Origin: Microbacterium sp. Leaf159
GTDB taxonomy: Bacteria > Actinomycetota > Actinomycetes > Actinomycetales > Microbacteriaceae
Assembly: GCF_001423615.1 (NCBI RefSeq)
Contig: NZ_LMOU01000001.1
Span: 944,539-1,008,538, forward strand
Reading direction: 5' to 3'
DNA: 64,000 nt
Position numbers and translations under genes: made by a program. Position 1 is the first letter of the stretch. Each line of letters begins with the position of its first letter. The notes beneath the pieces are model-generated. The model was not told the DNA's origin, made no database searches, and saw only the letters and a program-made list of their open reading frames with translations. Below, in pieces: positions 7,928 to 16,522 of the stretch.

Positions 7928-9148
7928 TCAGGCCGAGGCGAACGCGGGCCTGCGGGCTTCCGCCCGATACGAGAGGAGGGCGATCAGCAGCCCAGCCACC
8001 GCGAGCGCAGCGCCGGTCCACGAGGGAGCCGTGAAGCCCCAGCCGCCCGCGATCACGACACCGCCGAGGAAGGCGCCGAGGCTGTTGCCGATGTTGAGCG
8101 CGGAGTGGTTCATGGCCGCCGCGATCGACTGGTTGTCTCCCGCCACGTCCATCAGCCGGGTCTGGATGGTCGGAGACAGCACCGACGATACGAAGCCCAC
8201 GACGAACACGAGCAGCGCGAGCGTGATGATCCAGAACGAGAACACGGCGAGGAGTGCGAACACGACGGCCATCGCGGCGAGTCCGAACAGCAGCGTGCGA
8301 CGGAGGTCGATGTCGGCGAGATGGCCGCCCACGAGGTTGCCGGCCGTCATCCCCAGTCCCATCAGCACCAGGACGATCGGGACGGCCCATTCCGGTGAGC
8401 CTGAGACGTCCGTCACCAGCGGGGCGATGTAGCTGTAGACCGCGAAGAAGCCCCCGAAGCCGATCGCACCCACTCCGAGCGTGAACCAGACCTGCGGGAT
8501 GCGGAAGACGCCGAGCTCTTCACGCATCGTCCGCCCGGGTGAGCCGGGGTGCTCCGGCACGAAGAAGATGATGAAGACGGTGGCGAGCGCGAACACGAGC
8601 GCGACGACGGCGAAAGCCGCCCGCCATCCCCACATCTGACCGAGGAAGGTCCCCAGCGGCACCCCGACGACGTTCGCGACGGTGAGACCCGTGAGGATGA
8701 ATGCGACGCCCTTGGCGCGGTTGCCCGGCCCCATGACATCGGCGGCCACGAGCGCTCCGATGCCGAAGTAGGCGCCATGTGGCAGACCCGCCAGGAAGCG
8801 AGACGCGCCGACGAGCTCGAACGTCGGCAGGAACACCGTGAGCGCATTGAAGACGGTGAGCGCCACCGCGAGTCCGATCATCACGCGGTGCCGCGGGTAG
8901 CGCGCGACGAAGCCCGCGATGGTCGGCGCGCCGACCACGACGCCGAGGGCGTAGAGCGAGATCAGCCAGCCGGCCTGGCTCAGTGCGTCTTCGGGGCTGC
9001 TGGCCCACAGTGTGGGCAGGAGCTCGCTTGCGATGTTGGGCAGCAGGCCCATGACGACGAACTCGGTCATGCCGATGCCGAAACTGCCGATGGCGAGGGA
9101 GAGGAGCGCCCACTTCGCCGCACCCCTCGATTCAGTCGAGGGATTCAC
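7928..9148 (-). CDS. MFS transporter, DHA1 family (AraJ/YdhP-like)
   Basis: A 406-residue major-facilitator protein with twelve predicted helices. The N-terminal GMTEFVVMGLLPNIA motif and the helix-2 to helix-3 loop near ARYPRHRVMI are those of the arabinose-efflux-like DHA1 group (AraJ, YdhP, NepI), mostly proton-driven exporters of sugars or drugs. The substrate is unknown. The start is GTG at 9148; TAGAAT lies 6 nt before it, so it is probably leaderless and separate from the NUDIX gene. The neighbouring AraC regulator ends 9 nt upstream on the same strand and may control it. Confidence 0.9.
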   Translation of the reverse strand: MNPSTESRGAAKWALLSLAIGSFGIGMTEFVVMGLLPNIASELLPTLWASSPEDALSQAGWLISLYALGVVVGAPTIAGFVARYPRHRVMIGLAVALTVFNALTVFLPTFELVGASRFLAGLPHGAYFGIGALVAADVMGPGNRAKGVAFILTGLTVANVVGVPLGTFLGQMWGWRAAFAVVALVFALATVFIIFFVPEHPGSPGRTMREELGVFRIPQVWFTLGVGAIGFGGFFAVYSYIAPLVTDVSGSPEWAVPIVLVLMGLGMTAGNLVGGHLADIDLRRTLLFGLAAMAVVFALLAVFSFWIITLALLVFVVGFVSSVLSPTIQTRLMDVAGDNQSIAAAMNHSALNIGNSLGAFLGGVVIAGGWGFTAPSWTGAALAVAGLLIALLSYRAEARRPAFASA

Positions 9149-9157
9149 CCGTCGATT

Positions 9158-9934
9158 CTACGGGGTCGCGAACGCACCCGGCGTCGTGCCGAGCACCCGT
9201 CGGAAGTGGCGCGTGAGGTGGGCCTGGTCATAGAACCCCGCGTGCGCCGCGGCCGACGCGGGCGAGACGCCGTCGACGAGCATCCGACGCGCGAGGTCGA
9301 TGCGTCGGCTGAGGACGTACTGGTGCGGCGCGAGCCCATACGTCTGCGTGAAAACCCTCGAGAGGTGGCTGGGGTGCGCCCCGAACTCCGCTGCGACCTC
9401 GGCCACCGTGAAGGACTCCGCGAACCGCTCGTCGAGGAGCGCGTGCACCCGGCGAGCGAGTGGTGCGTCATCGAGGCCGTTGCCCGCTGATCCGAGATGG
9501 GTGAGGATCGACTGCCGCAGCACGAGCGTCCAATGCTCGGCGGCGAGCAGGTCTCCGGGCTCAGCGAGGGCCGCATGCACCCGTCGCGCCGCCATCAGCG
9601 CTGCTGTGCTCGGCACGGTCGGGCGCGACACCGACAGGCCTGAGGCGTGCCCGGGAAGCCAGGCGCTGTCGAGATACACCACGCGCTTGCGATAGATCCG
9701 ACCGTCGACCGCCGACCGACCGTTGTGCGAGATCCCAGGAGGCAGGACGGTCACTGCCCCGGGTGCTGCGATGTGTGCGGATCGCCCCAGATCGTACGAG
9801 ACGGCTCCCTCGTCCACGAGCATCACCGTCCACCCGTCATGCGCGTGCGGCGGATAAGCATGGCCGAACGCCGCGTGATAGACCTCGCGCACCGACGGCA
9901 CCGCAGGGTGCCACGCTCGCAGAAGTTCCGGCAT
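9158..9934 (-). CDS. AraC-family transcriptional regulator
   Basis: A 258-residue regulator: an N-terminal cupin-like sensing domain (YPPHAHDGWTVMLVDEG about residues 27-43, LPPGISHNG) and a C-terminal double helix-turn-helix (FTVAEVAAEFGAHPSHLSRVF, then the FYDQAHLTRHFRRVLGTTPGAF signature). I place the start at the ATG at 9934, not the longer frame to 9964, because TACGTT sits 6 nt before it. It is divergent from a DUF2000 gene 48 nt away and upstream of an MFS exporter; either or both could be its targets. The ligand is unknown. Confidence 0.9.
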   Translation of the reverse strand: MPELLRAWHPAVPSVREVYHAAFGHAYPPHAHDGWTVMLVDEGAVSYDLGRSAHIAAPGAVTVLPPGISHNGRSAVDGRIYRKRVVYLDSAWLPGHASGLSVSRPTVPSTAALMAARRVHAALAEPGDLLAAEHWTLVLRQSILTHLGSAGNGLDDAPLARRVHALLDERFAESFTVAEVAAEFGAHPSHLSRVFTQTYGLAPHQYVLSRRIDLARRMLVDGVSPASAAAHAGFYDQAHLTRHFRRVLGTTPGAFATP

Positions 9935-9982
9935 GCAAGAAACGTACAAGACGATCTCGTGCATCGGCGCGATCGTGGAACC

Positions 9983-10441
9983 ATGACCACTGCCTCACTG
10001 CCGACCGCTCTGCCGTCCGCCGCGTCTCACCGATTCGACACGAAAGTCGTCGTGCTCCTGCGCGAAGGGCTCACGGTATGGCAGGAGCTGAACGTCACGT
10101 CGTTCCTGATGTCCGGCATCACCGTGAGCGCTCCAGGGCTCACGGGCGAGCCGTACAGAGACGGCGACGACAACGTCTACCTCCCGATGCTCCGCCAGCC
10201 GGTCCTGGTGATGACGGCGGATGCCGAGCTGCTCCGGGCCGCACGGACCAAAGCCACAGCACGGGCGGACGTGGCCATCGCGGTGTACACAAGGGAGCTG
10301 TTCGCGACAGGGCACGATGACGCCAATCGAGCGGCTGTCTCCGCCGTCGCGGCGCACGACCTCGATCTCGTCGGAATCGCACTGCGCGGCCCTCGCAACG
10401 CTATCGATCGGATGACCAAGGGAGCGCGCCTCCACGACTGA
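9983..10441 (+). CDS. DUF2000 domain protein
   Basis: A 152-residue protein covering one DUF2000 domain: KVVVLLREGLTVWQELNV at the start, then GEPYRDGDDNVYLPMLRQP, YTRELFATGHDDANR and the C-terminal LVGIALRGPRNAIDRMTKG. The family has a peptidyl-tRNA-hydrolase-2-like fold as I recall, but no established reaction. It is divergent from the AraC regulator, a frequent actinobacterial arrangement to my memory, which suggests regulated rather than housekeeping expression. There is no good Shine-Dalgarno; GATCGT 6 nt before the ATG is a weak -10 candidate. Confidence 0.85.
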   Translation: MTTASLPTALPSAASHRFDTKVVVLLREGLTVWQELNVTSFLMSGITVSAPGLTGEPYRDGDDNVYLPMLRQPVLVMTADAELLRAARTKATARADVAIAVYTRELFATGHDDANRAAVSAVAAHDLDLVGIALRGPRNAIDRMTKGARLHD

Positions 10442-10451
10442 GCGGAGTGGT

Positions 10452-10784
10452 TCAGCCCTGCTCTGACTCCTCGATCGCCGCTTCCAGTCGCTCGATCTTC
10501 GCATCGAGCTCGCCGGAGTAGCCGGGACGGATGTCGGCCTTGAGCACCAGCGACACCCGTGAGCCGAACGGCATCACGGCTTCCGTCGCGCGCTTGACCA
10601 CGTCCATGACGGTGTCCCAGTCCGGTCCTTCGACCTCGGTGAACATGCTGGTCGTGCGGTGCGGCAGGCCGGACTCTCTCACGACGCGGACGGCGGCGGC
10701 GACCGCGTCGTGCACGGAGGCGTCCGAGCGCTCCGATCCGTCGGAGGGGGTGCCGCTCGGGGCGACGGAGAAGGCGATCAGCAT
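10452..10784 (-). CDS. Thiamine-binding protein, MTH1187/YkoF family
   Basis: A 110-residue protein of the MTH1187 (DUF77) ferredoxin-like family: MLIAFSVAP at the start, VRESGLPHRTTSMFTEVEG in the middle and RVSLVLKADIRPG near the end. Members bind thiamine or hydroxymethylpyrimidine-like ligands and are thought to work in thiamine salvage or sensing. The start is the ATG at 10784, with GGGAG 8 nt before it. It follows the GT87 gene by 5 nt, probably cotranscribed. No thiamine riboswitch is visible nearby. Confidence 0.85.
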   Translation of the reverse strand: MLIAFSVAPSGTPSDGSERSDASVHDAVAAAVRVVRESGLPHRTTSMFTEVEGPDWDTVMDVVKRATEAVMPFGSRVSLVLKADIRPGYSGELDAKIERLEAAIEESEQG

Positions 10785-10789
10785 GGGTT

Positions 10790-12028
10790 TCACTCCCGGT
10801 TCGTTGAGGGTCGGTGTGCGGGCACTCGGACGACGGCGCGGATGCCGACGACCAGGGCCACGACGAGCAGGACGTTGCGCAGGCTGAGGATCACGACGGG
10901 AAGCGTCTCGGCTCGCAGCAGCGCGTCGTAGTTCAGCGGGTAGACGAGGCACGTGAGCGCGCAGAGAGCGAGCACGATCACGGCCGGAATAGCGGCGCGC
11001 GCTCGATCGAGCACGAGCCAGAGGATCGCCGGCGCGATCAGCCACGTCTGGAACTGCGGCGAGCCGACCTTGTTCAGCACGATCAGCGCGGTGACGAGCG
11101 ACAGCGCGAGCGGCGGGAAGAGACGGGGGAAGGACGCTCCCCGCATCGCCTTGACCGCGCCGACGACCGTGATGACGACGACGAGGACCGCCATCAGAGG
11201 CGTGAGCACGGCACCGACGACATCCGCCCCCTGCGCCTCGATCTGGAACGTGAGGATCTCGAAGCTGTACTCGATGCGAGCGGAACCGAGCACCGCGAGC
11301 CACAGGAAAGGCGTGGCGGCGACCGCCTCGATCTGCAGGCCGCGTCCGGTCTGCTGGGTCAGGAAACCCAGGATCTCGGTGTCGGCTCCGAGCAGGAACA
11401 GAAGCGCGATGACGCCGGCCGTCACGGCCACTCCGGCGAGCAGGATCCGCATCCTGCTTCTGGCCGCCACGACCGCCGCGAGCAGAAGCGCTCCGGGCCA
11501 GATCTTGATCCAGGCGCCGATCGTGAGCAGCGCGGCCGCTGTCGCCGGTCGACGGGTGAGCCAGAGCCCCGCGATCACCGCGACGGGCACGGTGATCGCA
11601 TCGATCCGGTAGATCGCGATCGGGCCGAGAAGCATCAATGCGGCGGTCCAGAACCACCCGGCGGTCCGTCGCGGCTGCGAGGGCGAGCGGCCGATCAGCA
11701 CGGCGAACGCGACCGCATCGAGAACCGTGACGAGCACCGCCCAGGCGATCAGGTACGCCTCTGAGACCCCCATCACCGCGATCACCGGCAGAGACAGGAT
11801 CTTCGCCAGCAGCATCGGCACGAGCGCGAGCTGGGGATAGACCCACGTCTCAGTGATCCCGACGATCGGACCGCCCGAGAGCGCGGCCGACGACCAGGGT
11901 TCGTAGACCAGCACGACATCGCCCATCGGCTGGCTCGGGTAGAGCCACCCCGTCACCGCGACGATGACGTGCACGAGCAGGAAGGCGCTCCAGAGCACGA
12001 GGATGCGCATGGTGCGGTTGCGGCTCAC
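10790..12028 (-). CDS. GT87-family membrane mannosyltransferase (DUF2029)
   Basis: A 412-residue polytopic membrane protein with about ten helices. The loop containing TIGAWIKIWPGALLL matches the conserved Lys-x-x-Pro region of GT87 polyprenyl-phosphate-mannose-dependent glycosyltransferases (PimE-like) of actinobacteria, which extend lipoglycans or cell-wall mannans outside the membrane. I choose the GTG at 12028 because it forms a GTGA overlap with the nnrD stop; an ATG at 12010 is the alternative and would shorten the protein by six residues. The glycan acceptor cannot be told. Confidence 0.82.
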   Translation of the reverse strand: MSRNRTMRILVLWSAFLLVHVIVAVTGWLYPSQPMGDVVLVYEPWSSAALSGGPIVGITETWVYPQLALVPMLLAKILSLPVIAVMGVSEAYLIAWAVLVTVLDAVAFAVLIGRSPSQPRRTAGWFWTAALMLLGPIAIYRIDAITVPVAVIAGLWLTRRPATAAALLTIGAWIKIWPGALLLAAVVAARSRMRILLAGVAVTAGVIALLFLLGADTEILGFLTQQTGRGLQIEAVAATPFLWLAVLGSARIEYSFEILTFQIEAQGADVVGAVLTPLMAVLVVVITVVGAVKAMRGASFPRLFPPLALSLVTALIVLNKVGSPQFQTWLIAPAILWLVLDRARAAIPAVIVLALCALTCLVYPLNYDALLRAETLPVVILSLRNVLLVVALVVGIRAVVRVPAHRPSTNRE

Positions 12029-12861
12029 GCGAGGACGTCCGCGATCGCGCGAGGAAGCGCCTCCGCCACATCGAGGGCGACGATCGGATGCCCGTGCCCG
12101 CCGCCGTGCACTCCGGTGCCCGCGGCGATCCGCCCGGCATGCCCGTGCAGCCAGGCTCCGGTCGCGGCGACCTCCGCGACCGGAGCATCGGGATTCGCGG
12201 CGAGCAGCGCACCGAGCACGCCGCCGAGCACGTCGCCGGTCCCCGCTGTCGCCAGCCACCCGGTGCCCGCGTCCACGAGGATCACCGAGCCGTCGGGGTC
12301 CGCGATGAGCGTCTGCGCGCCCTTGAGAAGCACGACGGCACCGAGCCGTGTCGCAGCATCCGCCGCCGCGCGCGCACGGTCTTCGTCCGGAGATGCTCCG
12401 ATCCGCGCCTGGAGCCGGGCGAACTCGCGCCCGTGCGGGGTCAGCAGCAACGGCGCTCGCGATCCTGCGGCAAGATCCAGCGCGCCGGCATCGACGACCA
12501 CCGGAACCGCATCGTCGAGGATCTCCCGCAGCTCATGCTCGTCGTCCGCCGTGCGCGTGGCCGCGTCGGTCCCCGATCCGATGACCCACGCTTCGACGCG
12601 CGCACCCGACGCCTGCGTGCTGACGACGGTCTCGGGTCGCCGGGCCATCACGGCATCCGCCGCGCGGCCGCCTCCGATGTATCGCACGAATCCCGCGCCC
12701 GTGCGCCACGCGGCCTCGACGCCCAGCACCGCGGCGCCGGGGAAGGCCACAGAGCCGGTACGCAGTCCCACGACCCCGCGCGAGTACTTGTCGTCCTCCG
12801 GCCCGGGGACCCGCACGAACCGCGCGGCGTCGTGACGGGACCATTCGCGCACATCGGGCAT
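12025..12861 (-). CDS. nnrD: ADP-dependent NAD(P)HX dehydratase
   Basis: A 278-residue ribokinase-like repair enzyme that converts hydrated, dead NAD(P)HX back to NAD(P)H. Visible motifs are KYSRGVVG (25-32), LTPHGRE (140-146) and the phosphate-binding AGTGDVLGG (206-214, catalytic Asp210). It is the stand-alone dehydratase without the NnrE epimerase domain found in fused versions. TAACGT lies exactly 6 nt before the ATG, predicting a leaderless mRNA. The divergent OYE gene starts 57 nt away. Confidence 0.93.
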   Translation of the reverse strand: MPDVREWSRHDAARFVRVPGPEDDKYSRGVVGLRTGSVAFPGAAVLGVEAAWRTGAGFVRYIGGGRAADAVMARRPETVVSTQASGARVEAWVIGSGTDAATRTADDEHELREILDDAVPVVVDAGALDLAAGSRAPLLLTPHGREFARLQARIGASPDEDRARAAADAATRLGAVVLLKGAQTLIADPDGSVILVDAGTGWLATAGTGDVLGGVLGALLAANPDAPVAEVAATGAWLHGHAGRIAAGTGVHGGGHGHPIVALDVAEALPRAIADVLA

Positions 12862-12917
12862 GAGTCCACGTTAGTGCGACGACCCTCCCCACCTCACCTC
12901 GGCAGTAGCGTCGGAGG

Positions 12918-13985
12918 GTGAGCATTCTCTTCTCCCCCGTCAGCATCCGATCCGTCACGTTCCGCAACCGCCTCTGGGTATCTCCCATGTGCATGTACAG
13001 CGCCGTCGACGGCGTCGTGCAGGAGTGGCACCACACGCACCTCGCCCAGTTCGCGTCGGGCGGCGCCGGCCTCATCGTGGCCGAGGCGACCGCCGTGGTG
13101 CCGGAGGGCCGTATCTCCCCCCGCGACGCCGGCCTCTGGAACGACGAGCAGCGCGACGCGTGGCGGCCGATCGTCGAGGCGATCCACGCGCGCGACGCAG
13201 CCGCCGGGATCCAGCTCGCGCATGCCGGGCGCAAGGCGTCGACCTGGTGGCCGTGGGCCGACGAGCGCGGGTCCGTGCCCGAGACCGAGGGCGGCTGGAT
13301 CACGACCGCCCCCTCCGCCGTCGCCTTCGAGGGCTTCGCCTCCCCCGTCGCACTGGATGCCGAGGGCATCGAGGCCGTGGTCGACGGCTTCGCTGCCGCT
13401 GCGCGCAGATCGCTGGACGCCGGCTTCGACGTCCTCGAGATCCACGGAGCGCACGGGTACCTCCTGCACCAGTTCCTGTCGCCCCTGTCGAACCTGCGGG
13501 AGGACGAGTACGGAGGGTCCCTCGAGAACAGGGCTCGGCTGCTGCTGCGCGTGGTGGAGGCCGTACGCGCCGTCGCCGGAGAGCAGGCGCCCCTGTTCGT
13601 GCGCATCTCCGCGACCGATCACGCCGAGGGCGGCTTCACGCCCGACGAGGCCGCGACCGTCGGCGGGTGGGCGTCCGAACGAGGCGCAGACCTGATCGAC
13701 GTCTCCAGCGGCGGCCTGGTCGCACATCAGCAGATCAGCGTCTTCCCCGGCTACCAGGTGCCGCTCGCCGAGACCGTCCGTCAGGGCGGACGCATACCGG
13801 TGTCCGCAGTCGGCCTCATCACGGCGGCGGAGCAGGCCGAGAAGGTCCTCGCCGACGGAGCGGCCGACGCGATCTTCGCCGGCCGGGAATGGCTGCGCGA
13901 CCCGCACTTCGCGCTGCGCGCAGCCCACGAGCTCGGTGCCGATGTGTCGTGGCCGCCGCAGTACGAGCGCGCGCACTGGCGCTGA
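12918..13985 (+). CDS. NADH:flavin oxidoreductase, YqjM-like old yellow enzyme
   Basis: A 355-residue FMN TIM-barrel ene-reductase. SPMCMYSA (22-29) gives the thermophilic/YqjM-type Cys25 and Tyr27; EIHGAHGYLLHQFLSP contains the proton-relay and FMN segment, followed by NLREDEYGGSLENR. These enzymes reduce activated C=C bonds using NAD(P)H; the physiological substrate is usually unknown. The start is GTG at 12918; TAGCGT lies 6 nt before it, so leaderless initiation is likely (the GGAGG next to the GTG is too close to act as a Shine-Dalgarno). It ends at a strong bidirectional terminator. Confidence 0.93.
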   Translation: MSILFSPVSIRSVTFRNRLWVSPMCMYSAVDGVVQEWHHTHLAQFASGGAGLIVAEATAVVPEGRISPRDAGLWNDEQRDAWRPIVEAIHARDAAAGIQLAHAGRKASTWWPWADERGSVPETEGGWITTAPSAVAFEGFASPVALDAEGIEAVVDGFAAAARRSLDAGFDVLEIHGAHGYLLHQFLSPLSNLREDEYGGSLENRARLLLRVVEAVRAVAGEQAPLFVRISATDHAEGGFTPDEAATVGGWASERGADLIDVSSGGLVAHQQISVFPGYQVPLAETVRQGGRIPVSAVGLITAAEQAEKVLADGAADAIFAGREWLRDPHFALRAAHELGADVSWPPQYERAHWR

Positions 13986-14003
13986 CCGCTCCGAGAAGAC
14001 GAC

Positions 14004-14038
14004 GAAGCCCTCCGATCCGCACAGGATCGGAGGGCTTC
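14004..14038. terminator. Bidirectional terminator between OYE and CNNM genes
   Basis: A perfect 15-bp stem (GAAGCCCTCCGATCC at 14004-14018 with its complement at 14024-14038) and a 5-nt loop lies between two convergent genes, 19 nt after one stop and 32 nt from the other. Confidence 0.85.
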
Positions 14039-14069
14039 ATCGTGATGTCGCGATTCTTCGTGTGGTGAC

Positions 14070-15131
14070 TCAGTGGCCGCGGATGCGACGGGTCGCGTCC
14101 TGCACCTCTCCGACGAGCTCTTCGAGGATGTCCTCGAGGAACAGCACGGCAGTGGTGCGCCCCTGGGAATCCCGCACCTTCGCCAGGTGCCTGCCCGCAC
14201 GGCGCATGACGGCCAGAGCATCCTCGAGGTCCGTGTCCTCCTGCACAGGCACCATGTGGTGGATGCGCTTGGACGGCAGCGGCTCGACGAGCTTCTCGGC
14301 GGCATCGGGGCCGTCCGAGGCCCGCAGGATGTCCTTGAGGTGCACGTACCCGACGGGCACGTCCTCGCCGTCGACGATCACATAGCGCGAGAACCCGTAG
14401 CGAGCGACGGCCTTCTCGATGTCATCCGGTGTGGTCGACTGCGGCAGCGTCACGAGATCACTGAGCGGGACGGCCACGTCACTGGCCTTCTTGTCGGTGA
14501 ACTCCACCGCCGCCGCGACCGTGCCCGCCGTGTCGGTGAGCATTCCCTCGCGACGAGACTGGTCCACGATCGTCGCCACTTCGTCGAGCGTGAACGTCGA
14601 CGCCGCCTCGTTCTTGGGCTCGACTCGGAACAGCCGCAGCACGCCGTTGGCGGCCGCGTTGAGCACCCAGATCACCGGCATGAAGATCTTCGACACCAGC
14701 ACGAGCGGCGGCGCGAGGATCAGCACGGCGCGGTCCGGGATCGAGAACGCGAGGTTCTTCGGAACCATCTCGCCGAACACCACGTGCAGGAACGAGACGA
14801 TCAGCAGCGCGATCGCGAACGACACGGCGTCGACGACGCCGTCCGACCAGCCGATCGCGTGCAGCGGCACGGCGAGCAGGTGGTGGATCGCCGGCTCCGA
14901 GACGTTCAGGATCAGGAGCGAGCAGATCGTGATGCCGAGCTGCGAGGTCGCGAGCATCAGCGTCGCGTGCTCCATCGCGTAGAGCGCCGTCTTCGCGGCG
15001 CGTGATCCTCGATCGGCCTTCGGCTCGATCTGCGAGCGACGCGCGGAGATCACCGCGAACTCGGCACCCACGAAGAACGCGTTGGCGACGAGCAGCACGA
15101 CCAGCCAAGCCAGTCCTCCCCAGTCGTTCAT
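14070..15131 (-). CDS. CNNM/CorB-type membrane protein with CBS pair (short form)
   Basis: A 353-residue protein: a CNNM (DUF21) transmembrane domain in about residues 1-190, with GEMVPKNLAF in the conserved helix region, then a CBS pair at roughly 205-330. It lacks the C-terminal CorC_HlyC domain that its upstream paralogue has. Bacterial CorB/CorC proteins are linked to Mg2+ transport or resistance, with the CBS module sensing Mg-ATP. The start ATG overlaps the stop of the paralogue by 4 nt (ATGA), so the two are translationally coupled and may form a heteromer. Confidence 0.88.
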   Translation of the reverse strand: MNDWGGLAWLVVLLVANAFFVGAEFAVISARRSQIEPKADRGSRAAKTALYAMEHATLMLATSQLGITICSLLILNVSEPAIHHLLAVPLHAIGWSDGVVDAVSFAIALLIVSFLHVVFGEMVPKNLAFSIPDRAVLILAPPLVLVSKIFMPVIWVLNAAANGVLRLFRVEPKNEAASTFTLDEVATIVDQSRREGMLTDTAGTVAAAVEFTDKKASDVAVPLSDLVTLPQSTTPDDIEKAVARYGFSRYVIVDGEDVPVGYVHLKDILRASDGPDAAEKLVEPLPSKRIHHMVPVQEDTDLEDALAVMRRAGRHLAKVRDSQGRTTAVLFLEDILEELVGEVQDATRRIRGH

Positions 15132-16444
15132 CGGGAGACCACCTCTGCTGGATCGCCGGGACTCGGAACGTATCGGATGCGGTCGACGCGGCGTCCGTCC
15201 ATGCGCACGACCTGCAGCTTGCCGGTGTCGAGGGCGACCTCGTCGCCGACAGACGGCACGCGCTCGAGCACGCTCATGACGTAGCCGGCCACGGTGTCGT
15301 ACACGTCGCCTTCCGGCACCTCGACGCCCGCACGGTGGCGCAGCTCGTCCGGCCGCAGCTCACCGGGGAAGGTGATGCCGTCGCGGCCGCGGATGACGCC
15401 CGCCCTGGTGCGGTCATGCTCATCGGACACCTCTCCCACCAGCTCCTCGACCAGGTCCTCGAGAGTCACGAGTCCGGCGGTGCCGCCGTACTCGTCGACG
15501 ACGACTGCGAGCTGGTATCCCCGTGCCCGGAGCTCCGAGATCAGAGCATCGACGTGCACGGTCTCCGGCACCCGGAGCGGATCGGTCGAGATCGCACCGA
15601 CCGGCACCTCTGCCCGTCGGTCGCGGGGAACCGAGATCGCCGCCTTGAGGTGCACGACGCCCGTGATGTCGTCGAGATCGTCGTCGTACACCGGGAAGCG
15701 GCTGTGCCCCGTTCGGCGGGCGAGCTGGATGACGTCGTCCGCCGAATCGCCCGCGGCGAGCGCGTGCATGCTGGGTCGAGCGGTCATCACGTCGGCGGCC
15801 GTCAGCCGCGAGAAGGTGAGCGTCCGGTCGAGGAGGCTCGCGGTGTCGGCCTCGAGCAGGCCGGCGCTCGCGGAACGCCGCACCAGGGAGGACAGCTCTT
15901 CGGCGCTGCGGGCGCCGGAGAGCTCTTCCTTCGGCTCGATCCCCATGCTCCGGAGCACTCCGTTGGCGCTGCCGTTGAGCACGACGACGGCCGGTTTGAA
16001 GATCGTCGTGAATGCGACCTGGAACGGGATCACGAGCTTGGCCGTCGCGAGCGGAAGCGCGAGCGCGAAGTTCTTGGGCACCAGCTCGCCGAGGATCATC
16101 GAGAGCACGGTGGCGACCAGCATCGCCACGATCGTCGCGATCGGGCCGACGGCCGCCTCGGGGATGCTCCACGCGACGAGCGTCGGACCCAGCAGGTTCG
16201 AGAGCGCCGGCTCCATCGTGTAGCCGGTCAGCAGCGTCGTCAGCGTGATGCCCAACTGCGCAGACGACAGGTGGGTCGACGTGTGCTTGAGGGCGCTGAT
16301 GGTCAGGGAGAGACGGGATTCACCGCGGGCCTGACGGGCCTCGAGATCGGCACGGTCGAGATTGACCAGAGCGAACTCGCTCGCGACGAACAATCCGGTG
16401 CCGACAGTGAGCAGAAGCCCCACGCCCAGCAGGATGTAATCCAT
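15128..16444 (-). CDS. CNNM/CorB-type membrane protein with CBS and CorC domains
   Basis: A 438-residue protein: CNNM/DUF21 transmembrane region (about 1-195, GELVPKNFALALP), CBS pair (about 205-335, ending VVVDEYGGTAGLVTLEDLVEELVGEV) and CorC_HlyC C-terminal domain (about 350-430). Its family handles Mg2+ (CorB/CorC, CNNM); older annotation calls it hemolysin or TlyC. I use the ATG at 16444 instead of a TTG one codon earlier. GAGGGG 8 nt before the ATG is the Shine-Dalgarno, and it lies in a hairpin at the end of a 22-codon upstream ORF whose TGA overlaps this ATG. Confidence 0.9.
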   Translation of the reverse strand: MDYILLGVGLLLTVGTGLFVASEFALVNLDRADLEARQARGESRLSLTISALKHTSTHLSSAQLGITLTTLLTGYTMEPALSNLLGPTLVAWSIPEAAVGPIATIVAMLVATVLSMILGELVPKNFALALPLATAKLVIPFQVAFTTIFKPAVVVLNGSANGVLRSMGIEPKEELSGARSAEELSSLVRRSASAGLLEADTASLLDRTLTFSRLTAADVMTARPSMHALAAGDSADDVIQLARRTGHSRFPVYDDDLDDITGVVHLKAAISVPRDRRAEVPVGAISTDPLRVPETVHVDALISELRARGYQLAVVVDEYGGTAGLVTLEDLVEELVGEVSDEHDRTRAGVIRGRDGITFPGELRPDELRHRAGVEVPEGDVYDTVAGYVMSVLERVPSVGDEVALDTGKLQVVRMDGRRVDRIRYVPSPGDPAEVVSR

Positions 16445-16512
16445 CAACGATTCCCCTCGCGAGCGAGGGGCGGGCAGTGGGGCGATGTACTACAACTGGG
16501 AGGGTCGTCCAT
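16444..16512 (-). CDS. Putative proline-rich leader peptide of the CNNM operon (22 codons)
   Basis: An ATG at 16512 opens a 22-codon frame ending in TGA (16446-16444) that shares its A with the ATG of the CNNM gene (TGATG). The peptide starts MDDPPSCSTS and later reads PHCPPLARE. It has five prolines, including two Pro-Pro pairs (residues 4-5 and 14-15), and Cys7, His12, Cys13. A TAGAAT -10 box ends 10 nt before the ATG. The location ahead of a presumed Mg2+ transporter recalls proline-rich leader peptides such as MgtL, but the peptide is unrelated in sequence. No homology evidence; expression not shown. Confidence 0.4.
   Translation of the reverse strand: MDDPPSCSTSPHCPPLAREGNR
16453..16470 (-). 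promoter_or_regulatory. Hairpin that can hide the Shine-Dalgarno of the CNNM gene
   Basis: In the mRNA, CCCCTCGC (16470-16463, within codons 15-17 of the leader ORF) pairs with GCGAGGGG (16460-16453). The effective stem is 6-7 bp because the apparent loop is only 2 nt. The 3' arm contains the GAGGGG ribosome binding site. A ribosome paused near the second Pro-Pro pair would cover the 5' arm and free the site. Confidence 0.45.
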
Positions 16513-16522
16513 AGTGAGCACG

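Noticed and set aside
16453..16470. The CCCCTCGC/GCGAGGGG hairpin considered as a guaB1 terminator
   Set aside because: It lies downstream of the next promoter, inside the leader ORF, and has no T-run; a ribosome-binding-site role fits better.
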